Below, in pieces: positions 8,769 to 14,759 of a DNA stretch of 15,358 nt. The notes under the pieces are model-generated. The model was given only the letters and a program-made list of their open reading frames with translations. It was not told the DNA's origin and searched no databases. The DNA is from Candidatus Nanopelagicaceae bacterium (GTDB taxonomy: Bacteria > Actinomycetota > Actinomycetes > Nanopelagicales > Nanopelagicaceae): contig CANLAY010000005.1 in NCBI GenBank assembly GCA_947488635.1, positions 1-15,358 on the forward strand, written 5' to 3'. The translations under genes were made by a program, and so were the position numbers. Every line of letters begins with the position of its first letter. The stretch's first letter is position 1.

Positions 8769-8818
8769 CCACTTTACTCCCTTTTCCTCCATTTACAACC
8801 ACCTTCCGCCACTTATTT
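8769..8818 (-). promoter_or_regulatory. Putative MraZ operator: five contiguous 10-bp direct repeats
   Basis: Read on the minus strand, five consecutive 10-mers run AAATAAGTGG, CGGAAGGTGG, TTGTAAATGG, AGGAAAAGGG, AGTAAAGTGG. Each ends in GTGG or a one-base variant, so the G-rich core recurs once per helical turn. Degenerate units continue upstream (GATTGGGG, then AAAAAGGG). MraZ is known to bind TGGG- or GTG-type direct repeats upstream of mraZ, at about one-turn spacing in Escherichia coli. The repeats are seen directly; binding by MraZ is inferred from position and pattern. Confidence 0.7.
8771..8798 (-). promoter_or_regulatory. Candidate mraZ promoter
   Basis: TTGTAA (8798-8793) and TAAAGT (8776-8771) are separated by 16 nt on the minus strand, matching four of six positions of a -35 consensus and the TANNNT form of an actinobacterial -10. 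The start point would fall near 8764, giving a leader of about 35 nt before the mraZ ATG. Both hexamers lie inside the repeat array, so a bound repressor would block them. The match is modest and other placements are possible. Confidence 0.35.
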
Positions 8819-8867
8819 CCCCAATCCCCCCTTTTTATGGGCAGATCGCTCCACTTATTTCGGGCAT

Positions 8868-8892
8868 AAAAAAAGACCCCCGAATGGGGGCC
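8868..8892 (-). terminator. Rho-independent terminator after the DUF3040 gene
   Basis: On the minus strand a 7-bp stem (8892-8886 with 8881-8875, GGCCCCC paired to GGGGGTC with one G-U pair) closes a 4-base loop (ATTC). It is followed immediately by seven Ts (8874-8868). It lies 25 bp beyond the DUF3040 stop and upstream of the mraZ operator, so it separates the polymerase operon from the dcw operon. Confidence 0.88.
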
Positions 8893-8916
8893 TGGCAATC
8901 AATTTCTAGTTAAAAA

Positions 8917-9288
8917 CTACCCCAACGGATCACGACCACGTTCATCCCAGCGGTTATCCATACGCTCTTTAAAGCCCTTTTTAGCTGGCTTTACAGGGCG
9001 CTGACCCTTAGCGATGGCATCTACTTTGCCCTTAAGGCCGGCAGCTAAAATTGACAAACCAGTCAAGCAAATCAAAAATCCGACCCAACTAATTGGATAG
9101 ATCTTGCTAAAAACGCCACCGAAAACTGCGCCAAAACCAGCAAAAAATAGGACCACTGCTAGACCTAAGTTGCGACGGCTAGTTTTTGTGGGAGCGCCAG
9201 TTAGAGCTGAGACTAGGCGTGGGTCATCAGCCAACATGGCCTTTTCCATCTGGGCCAGTAGCTTCTCTTCACGCTCCGAAAGTGGCAT
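8917..9288 (-). CDS. DUF3040 family membrane protein
   Basis: This small membrane protein of unknown function belongs to a family common in Actinobacteria. The N-terminus MPLSEREEKLLAQMEKAM is the recognisable signature. Starting at the ATG at 9288 gives 123 residues; an in-frame ATG at 9306 would add MFYCGL and has an AAGG a few bases upstream, so the start is not settled. Visible parts are an acidic, amphipathic N-terminal helix (1-22), two transmembrane segments (about 41-59 and 66-84) separated by a short turn, and a basic C-terminal tail ending DERGRDPLG. It follows dinB by 7 bp (from the longer start) and precedes the terminator, so it is probably the last gene of the SOS-controlled operon. 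No catalytic residues are evident. Confidence 0.85.
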   Translation of the reverse strand: MPLSEREEKLLAQMEKAMLADDPRLVSALTGAPTKTSRRNLGLAVVLFFAGFGAVFGGVFSKIYPISWVGFLICLTGLSILAAGLKGKVDAIAKGQRPVKPAKKGFKERMDNRWDERGRDPLG

Positions 9289-9313
9289 AAGGCCACAATA
9301 GAACATGTGCGCC

Positions 9314-10534
9314 TTACTCGCTACTTTTTTCGCCCTCTGGCGCCTTGGGATCTGCTGAGGATTTCTTAATCAGCCGGCCTGGCCGCACGCTACCCCCGCC
9401 GAAGCGTAATTTGGCCCGATCTATCGCCGTATCAGCCTCGCGCCAGCCCTTCTCGCGAGCGCCTAAAAGCAATTGCTCTGGGGCGGCCTCGCTTAAATTA
9501 TCGAGTGAGATGCCAACTAAACGCAGGCGAGCTCGGTCAAGATTTAGAGCTAAGTAAAGCGATTTAGCAATCTCATAAATATCGTGAGTGCTATCTATTG
9601 GTAGTGGCAAAGTCTTTGAACGCGAGATAGTAGAAAAGTCAGCGAAGCGAACTTTGATTGAAATTGTTTTGGCATAGTAATTGTTTTCACGTAGTCGGGC
9701 CGCAGCTTTTTCAGTAAGGCGCAAGAACTCTTGCAGAATTTCTTCGGGGTCATCAATATCTTGCGCAAAAGTTTCAGCTGCCGAAATGCTTTTATCTGGT
9801 TCATTCGGAGTCACATCACGATAATCGCGGCCCCAAGCTAATTCATATAGCGAAGCACCACTTGCTTGACCAAGTGCTCGGATTAATGTAGCACGTGGCA
9901 GATTGGCAATGTCTGCCACAGTGCGCAAACCTAATCGTTCAAGAGTTTCGGCGGTCTTTGGCCCAACTCCCCAAATTGCATTTACTGGCAAGGGATGCAA
10001 GAAATTTAGAATGCGATCAGCTGGAATTTCTAAGATGCCATTTGGTTTGCAATGACCCGATGCTAACTTGGCAATGAACTTAGATGGTGCGATACCGACT
10101 GAACAAGTAATGCCTTCGCTGGCTTCAACTTGACGTCTAATCTCAACTGCAATTTCGCGGCCGGTACCCAGTAATTTACGAGCACCTGTTACATCAAGAA
10201 AAGCTTCATCAAGTGAAATTGGTTCAACTAGTGGGGTAAATGAATCAAAGATCTCCATTACTTTCGCCGAGACCTCGGAATATCGCTGATGATCAGGAGT
10301 AACAAAAATTGCATGTGGCGCCATTCGCTTTGCGCGACCAACTGGCATCGCAGCACGAATTCCGTATTTACGAGCGGCATAGTTTGCCGACAACACAACA
10401 CCACGCGCTCCTGCCCCAACTACAACTGCCTTACCGCGCAGTGATGGGTCATCTCGTTCAGCAACCGAGGCATAGAAAGCATCCATATCAACGTGCAAAA
10501 TCGTTGCGGTGCCCTCAGTTGGTTCCGTACTCAT
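9314..10534 (-). CDS. dinB: DNA polymerase IV (Y-family translesion polymerase)
   Basis: DinB copies past damaged bases with low fidelity. The 406-residue product has all Y-family landmarks. HVDMDAFYASV (14-24) holds the first catalytic aspartate (16) and, at tyrosine 21, the steric-gate position equivalent to E. coli phenylalanine 13. SANYAARKYGIRAAMP (49-64) is the fingers region, and SLDEAFLDVT (107-116) holds the catalytic Asp109-Glu110 pair. ITCSVGIAPSKFIAKLAS is the palm, and GVGPKTAETLERLGL the helix-hairpin-helix thumb. QLLLG (about 354-358) looks like a sliding-clamp binding motif. The ATG overlaps the stop of the upstream DnaE gene (ATGA), so the two polymerases are probably translated together. 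Co-expression under the upstream SOS box is inferred from this packing. Confidence 0.95.
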   Translation of the reverse strand: MSTEPTEGTATILHVDMDAFYASVAERDDPSLRGKAVVVGAGARGVVLSANYAARKYGIRAAMPVGRAKRMAPHAIFVTPDHQRYSEVSAKVMEIFDSFTPLVEPISLDEAFLDVTGARKLLGTGREIAVEIRRQVEASEGITCSVGIAPSKFIAKLASGHCKPNGILEIPADRILNFLHPLPVNAIWGVGPKTAETLERLGLRTVADIANLPRATLIRALGQASGASLYELAWGRDYRDVTPNEPDKSISAAETFAQDIDDPEEILQEFLRLTEKAAARLRENNYYAKTISIKVRFADFSTISRSKTLPLPIDSTHDIYEIAKSLYLALNLDRARLRLVGISLDNLSEAAPEQLLLGAREKGWREADTAIDRAKLRFGGGSVRPGRLIKKSSADPKAPEGEKSSE

Positions 10535-13500
10535 ATCGCCACCTTATTAGATAACCATTGGTTATAGACATCAGATAGCGACCAAGCGGCATCAGCTCGT
10601 AGCGATACTCCCCTAGCGCCAGTTCGTCGCACTTCACCGCGGACTAATAACAATTGCGAGTTATAAAGCGTGCCAGCATAATCAGTTTGGGCATCTGGAA
10701 AGAAGGTCGCATCGCTACAACCGTAGCCATCGTCTAACGTTAAGAAAATTACTCGCTTACCTGATCGAACCGGCGGTGTCTGCAAAGTTACTTTAACGCC
10801 AGCAACCAAGATTGAAGTTCGGGAACGCTGCTTTAAAAGTTCAGATGAACGCACTGCGCCAATTGCATTTAAAAACTCGCCATAGAACTCGATCATATGA
10901 TGCGTGACGTCCATACCTAGTCGCTCTACCTCATGTTGTACTTTTTCACTTTCGCGCAGTTCAGGCAAGCCACTTGGAATTAACGCAGGAGGTGTAAAAC
11001 CAAAAGTTAATTGTGATCCCGAGATTGCTTGAACTGGCCCTTGTCGCAGATCACTTAAGTGCAATAAAAGATCGCGTCGATTTAATTTGGTGCTCTCTAA
11101 GTTATGTATCGCATCAAATGCCCCAGTAAGAATTAATGATTCAATAGTTGGCATTGCCGCCCCTGAGCGGCGGAAGAAATCTGCTAGATCAACATATGGT
11201 CGGGCCGCAATAATGCTTTCGATTTCGCGATCACTAATGCCACCGACCGTTGATAGTGAAATACGAATTGCACTGCCGTTATCTTCAACCCGATAAACCC
11301 GATCAGAGTAATTAATATCAAGTGGGGCAATCGTTAAACCTAATTGACGCACCTCATCGAGAATTAACCGCTTCGGATACATGCCTGGGTCATGGGTTAA
11401 AACGCCAGCTAAGAAAGCCGCTGGGTAGTGAGTTTTTAGCCAAGCCGATTGATAAGTGGGCAACGCAAAGGCAGCCGCATGTGCTTTACAGAAACCAAAG
11501 GAGGCAAAAGCGCGCAGGACTTCCCAAACTTCATTAATTACCGGCAGCTCAAAACCAGCTTCGGTGGCAGCTGGAAAGAACCAGTCGCAGACTTCTTGTT
11601 GGCCATCGCGATCGCCGAGCGCTCTTCGTTTCTCATCAGCTTGAGCCAATGAGACCCCAGCCATTTCGGCAATGATCCGGATTACCTGTTCGTGAAAGAC
11701 CACCACGCCTTCGGTTTCGGCCAAAATATCGTGCAGCCTAGGATGAATTAATTTAGCTGGTGACCAACCATGCCGCGCCTTTAGAAATGGCGTGATCATG
11801 TCGCTTTTAACTGGCCCCGGGCGAAAGAGTGAGATTTCGATAATTAAATCGTTAAAAGTATTTGGTTCGAGTTTGCCAACTAGTTCGCGCTGTCCCGGGC
11901 TCTCAATTTGAAATATTCCGAGCGTCTTGGTCGATTTAATCAGTTCGAAAGTTTCCGCATCATCTAGTGCGACTGCATCGATCTCAATACTTTTAGCTTC
12001 AGTGCGTTCAATTTCAGAGAGCGCAAATGAAATGCTTGATTGCATGCGCACACCCAAGATATCTAACTTCAGTAACCCAACTGCTTCGACATCATCTTTA
12101 TCAAATTCGACCATCGGATAACCACCAGCATTTAGTGTTAACGGTGCTCGATCTAGCAAGCCACCATCAGATAACACAACGGCGCATGGGTGCATCGCTA
12201 AGTGGCGTGGCAAACCATCGAGCCGTTCGGCTAATGAAATAGTCATAGCGGTAAGGGGTGCTGACAAATTTAAACTCTTTAACTCAGGCAAATTTGCCAG
12301 CGCTTGGGAGATATGGCGAGCGCGCACATGTGGCAAAGATTTAGCAATTAAATCAATCTCGCCGAGCGACATTCCCATGGCAGCGCCAGTATCACGAATG
12401 GCATGACGAGCCCGATAGGTATCAACCATTGCCACCGTTGCACACCTTGAGTTATTACCCGGCTTACTCCAATCGCTATCGCCATAACGTTTAAAAACTA
12501 AATCATAGATTTCAAGCCGTCGATCTGATTCCACATCGATATCGATATCTGGCAGTGCGCGACGAAGCGGTGAACAGAAACGTTCCATCAATAAACCGTG
12601 GGTCATTGGTTCAACCCCTGAGATACCAAGTAGATGACAGATCAATGAGCCAGCACCTGAACCACGAGCTGCCACGCGAATCGAACGTTCGCGCGCCATA
12701 TCGGTGATGTCAGCAACAGTTAAGAAGTATGACTCGTAACCAAGCGTTGCCACAGTTGCTAGTTCATCGTCTAACCGTTGCTTGGCTTTGGCAATTGTGG
12801 CGCTATCACGATATCGCCAGTTAAGCCCTGACTCGCAACGGCTACGTAATAACGTGCGCATCTCTTGCTGGTTAGTCGCACCAACAACGTGGGCTTCAGG
12901 TAGATGAATGCCACCTAACCCGATATCTCGCGTTGGCGATAACAATGCGCGTTCGGCCCACTTGCGAGTCGTCTTTAATAAATAACGCGGGGTTCGCTCT
13001 CCCGCAGCTGACGCAATTTCGGAAGCTAAAGCAGCCATGGCATCGGTCGATTTTAAAAATGCTTCGGCATTACGTCGTTCGACATGACGTGGATGCAGCG
13101 GCACCAACTGTCTAGCCGCATCGAGAATGTCGGCAATCGGGCCATCTTCAGGGTCGCGCATTCGTGCCGCGTTTGTTAGGACAGCATCTAGATCATGGTC
13201 GCGTGCAAAGATTAGTGATCGAGCTGCATGCGGTGTCGATCTGGGGCCGCTGCCAGCAACTAAGTGCGAAACTATTTCGATCGCGTGATCACCAAAGAGA
13301 TCACGAGTTTTATTAAATACTTCAATTGCTAAATCAGGTCGCTTATCAGCGATGGCATAACTAACTGGTGATTCGGGGCCATGTAGAACTTGTAAACCTA
13401 AACTGTATTCACTAAATCGTTCGAGCAGATCTAAGGTAATTACTGGGTTGCGATCAGTTGCGTTTAAATTCAAACTGGTCATGAAACGACATAGTGAGCG

Positions 13501-13776
13501 CCAACCACCATCGCCATTTGCCAGCAACGTTAGCCGTGGTAATTTCTTATTCGTAAAGCCAGGTAACTTAATTGCTAGATCAACCCCGATGATTGGCGCG
13601 ATTCCTTCGGCCACACAACTTTGGGCAAAACGAATTGCACCGGCCAAACCATCGCGATCAGTTATTGCTAGCGCCGGCATATTAAATTCACGGGCACGGA
13701 CAACTAAATCGGCAGGTTGCGTTGTGCCGTACTTAAGTGAGTACGCGCTAGCAACATGTAGGTGAATAAAACTCAT
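10531..13776 (-). CDS. dnaE2: DnaE-type DNA polymerase III alpha subunit, accessory/SOS class (DnaE2-like)
   Basis: This C-family polymerase has 1081 residues, shorter than the roughly 1180 of typical actinobacterial replicative DnaE1. The order is PHP domain (about 1-270), palm with LPDIDIDVESDRR (catalytic aspartates about 412 and 414) and LLKLDILG (third aspartate about 572), fingers with FGFCKAHAAAFALPTYQSA, and a C-terminal OB-fold region (about 980-1060). The THDPGMYPKRLILDEVRQLG stretch resembles actinobacterial error-prone DnaE proteins. In the PHP domain expected histidine and aspartate metal ligands are replaced (VASAYS, ITDRDG, LTNAARM), suggesting no metal-dependent proofreading. 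It lies between a DUF6504-like gene (14 bp upstream) and dinB (4-bp overlap), downstream of an SOS box. A replicative role is unlikely from context; the exact subfamily was not tested. Confidence 0.87.
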   Translation of the reverse strand: MSFIHLHVASAYSLKYGTTQPADLVVRAREFNMPALAITDRDGLAGAIRFAQSCVAEGIAPIIGVDLAIKLPGFTNKKLPRLTLLANGDGGWRSLCRFMTSLNLNATDRNPVITLDLLERFSEYSLGLQVLHGPESPVSYAIADKRPDLAIEVFNKTRDLFGDHAIEIVSHLVAGSGPRSTPHAARSLIFARDHDLDAVLTNAARMRDPEDGPIADILDAARQLVPLHPRHVERRNAEAFLKSTDAMAALASEIASAAGERTPRYLLKTTRKWAERALLSPTRDIGLGGIHLPEAHVVGATNQQEMRTLLRSRCESGLNWRYRDSATIAKAKQRLDDELATVATLGYESYFLTVADITDMARERSIRVAARGSGAGSLICHLLGISGVEPMTHGLLMERFCSPLRRALPDIDIDVESDRRLEIYDLVFKRYGDSDWSKPGNNSRCATVAMVDTYRARHAIRDTGAAMGMSLGEIDLIAKSLPHVRARHISQALANLPELKSLNLSAPLTAMTISLAERLDGLPRHLAMHPCAVVLSDGGLLDRAPLTLNAGGYPMVEFDKDDVEAVGLLKLDILGVRMQSSISFALSEIERTEAKSIEIDAVALDDAETFELIKSTKTLGIFQIESPGQRELVGKLEPNTFNDLIIEISLFRPGPVKSDMITPFLKARHGWSPAKLIHPRLHDILAETEGVVVFHEQVIRIIAEMAGVSLAQADEKRRALGDRDGQQEVCDWFFPAATEAGFELPVINEVWEVLRAFASFGFCKAHAAAFALPTYQSAWLKTHYPAAFLAGVLTHDPGMYPKRLILDEVRQLGLTIAPLDINYSDRVYRVEDNGSAIRISLSTVGGISDREIESIIAARPYVDLADFFRRSGAAMPTIESLILTGAFDAIHNLESTKLNRRDLLLHLSDLRQGPVQAISGSQLTFGFTPPALIPSGLPELRESEKVQHEVERLGMDVTHHMIEFYGEFLNAIGAVRSSELLKQRSRTSILVAGVKVTLQTPPVRSGKRVIFLTLDDGYGCSDATFFPDAQTDYAGTLYNSQLLLVRGEVRRTGARGVSLRADAAWSLSDVYNQWLSNKVAI

Positions 13777-13790
13777 AACGGTAAGTGCAG

Positions 13791-14081
13791 CTAAACGCTA
13801 CGAATAATCCATTGCCCTGAGATCTCATCGCGTTCGAGTTCGAAGGTAGTTAGCGCTCCAATCGGTGCCGCCTCGACCCGCCAAAGAGCACGGGCTTGAT
13901 CATCGGGGCGATAGATGCCATCGCTAATGCGATTCCACCAACCGCCTGCTTCGCACCATCTAGTAAGCACTGCGTGAATTCGAAAACGTCGACCGCGATA
14001 AGAAAATTCAATTGGTGTTGCCGCCCCATCGGTCATAACTTCTGGGCCGGCAACGACGATAGGTGCGGTATTGGCTGACAT
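13791..14081 (-). CDS. DUF6504-like small protein, first gene of the SOS polymerase operon
   Basis: This 96-residue soluble protein has no signal peptide or membrane segment. Its core, FSYRGRRFRIHAVLTRWCEA (about 27-46) followed by GGWW and a late ALWRVEA, matches my recollection of DUF6504, a family encoded beside actinobacterial dnaE2/dinB genes. Function is unknown. Tryptophan- and arginine-rich beta strands are apparent, and no catalytic site is visible. The ATG at 14081 has an AGGAG site 9 nt upstream (14095-14091). It is the first gene after the SOS box and 14 bp before dnaE2, so it may be an accessory of the two polymerases; that role is inferred only from position. The family call was made by eye. 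Confidence 0.75.
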   Translation of the reverse strand: MSANTAPIVVAGPEVMTDGAATPIEFSYRGRRFRIHAVLTRWCEAGGWWNRISDGIYRPDDQARALWRVEAAPIGALTTFELERDEISGQWIIRSV

Positions 14082-14111
14082 TTGCTAGTGCTCCTGGTTT
14101 TCCTGTGGATA

Positions 14112-14129
14112 TTCGAACAGATGTTCGAA
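14112..14129. promoter_or_regulatory. LexA-binding SOS box
   Basis: TTCGAACAGATGTTCGAA is a perfect inverted repeat with 8-base arms and a 2-base centre. It contains TCGAACNNNNGTTCGA, the actinobacterial SOS box known from mycobacteria. It ends 30 bp upstream of the DUF6504-like start codon and overlaps the predicted -10 and start point, as expected for a LexA-repressed promoter. Confidence 0.93.
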
Positions 14130-14157
14130 AAGTACTCTTAGACACTGACAGGCGCAA
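14129..14157 (-). promoter_or_regulatory. Candidate promoter of the SOS polymerase operon
   Basis: On the minus strand TTGCGC (14157-14152) is followed after exactly 17 nt by TACTTT (14134-14129), which fits the TANNNT form. The last base of the -10 overlaps the SOS box by one position, and the predicted start point falls inside the palindrome. The leader would be about 40 nt. Confidence 0.6.
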
Positions 14158-14194
14158 GTAGCCTCTATCTAAACGGCAAAACACACCCAAATAG

Positions 14195-14224
14195 TTTAAC
14201 TTTCAACTACTTTTGCTCTACTCT
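14195..14224 (+). promoter_or_regulatory. Candidate promoter for the DoxX gene
   Basis: TTTAAC (14195-14200) and TACTCT (14219-14224) are 18 nt apart in the divergent intergenic region, about 45 nt before the DoxX ATG. The -10 fits TANNNT; the -35 is weak. It lies 65 bp from the SOS box, so LexA probably does not affect it. Confidence 0.4.
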
Positions 14225-14268
14225 AGCCAAGTAAGAGACAAATTCAAGCCCCACATCTAAGGAGTCCC

Positions 14269-14688
14269 ATGGACGTAGTACTAGTAATCGGCCGCGTACT
14301 TTTCGCGCTGCTCTTCATCAACTCAGGTATCGCACACCTCACCAAGCTTGAGGCAATGACTGGCTATGCAAAGTACAAGAAGGTTCCAGCAGCCAAGCTA
14401 GGCGTGATCGTTTCTGGTCTCATGATTTTGGTTGGCGGACTATATGTAGCACTTGGAATTTATGCTGACTTAGGCGCACTTCTAATCGCGCTATTCCTAA
14501 TTCCAACCTCATTCCTTATGCATGCGTTCTGGAAAGAAACTGATGCGACTGCAAAGCAGAACGAAACCATTGGATTCTTCAAGAATCTATCAATGGCTGG
14601 TGCAGCCCTAATCATCTTCGCACTAGTTGCTACAGGTACCGATTTTGGCCCCAGTATTACATCTGCATTTTTTAGCCTCGCTAGATAA
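14269..14688 (+). CDS. DoxX family integral membrane protein
   Basis: This 139-residue protein has four hydrophobic segments (about 2-20, 46-66, 69-88 and 107-127), the layout of the DoxX family. Family landmarks visible are VIGRVLFALLFINSGIAHLT at the start and the central pair of glycine-rich helices (VSGLMILVGGLYVALGIYADLGALLIALFL). HAFWKETD follows in a cytoplasmic or external loop. DoxX-like proteins are linked to quinone-related redox chemistry or oxidative-stress complexes in some bacteria; the substrate here is unknown. A strong AAGGAG site lies 4 nt before the ATG. Lysine codons are AAG in 7 of 8 cases, and C-ending ATC, CTC and TTC codons are frequent, unlike the neighbouring transporter, which suggests high expression. 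It is divergent from the SOS operon. Confidence 0.88.
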   Translation: MDVVLVIGRVLFALLFINSGIAHLTKLEAMTGYAKYKKVPAAKLGVIVSGLMILVGGLYVALGIYADLGALLIALFLIPTSFLMHAFWKETDATAKQNETIGFFKNLSMAGAALIIFALVATGTDFGPSITSAFFSLAR

Positions 14689-14712
14689 ACAATCAAATAT
14701 CTCTAGAAGTGC

Positions 14713-14746
14713 CAGAACGCCCTCGGATATTTCCGGGGGCGTTCTG
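14713..14746 (+). terminator. Long hairpin after the DoxX gene, terminator-like without U-tract
   Basis: A 15-bp stem (14713-14727 with 14732-14746, one G-U pair, otherwise perfect) closes a 4-base loop (TATT). It begins 24 bp after the DoxX stop and ends 13 bp before the GTG of the next gene. No run of Ts follows on either strand, so it would have to be a U-less terminator of the kind proposed in Actinobacteria, or an RNA-stabilising or processing hairpin. Confidence 0.6.
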
Positions 14747-14759
14747 CCATTCTGTACCA

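Noticed and set aside
13448..13765. Plus-strand open frame of 105 codons opposite the DnaE2-like gene
   Set aside because: It is the antisense shadow of the conserved PHP domain, with no independent signal.
10531..13776. The main replicative DNA polymerase DnaE1
   Set aside because: Length, degenerate PHP motifs, overlap with dinB and the upstream SOS box all point to an accessory translesion polymerase.
14008..14190. Minus-strand 60-codon open frame over the SOS promoter
   Set aside because: It would translate through the SOS box and promoter and overlaps the better supported DUF6504-like gene in another frame.
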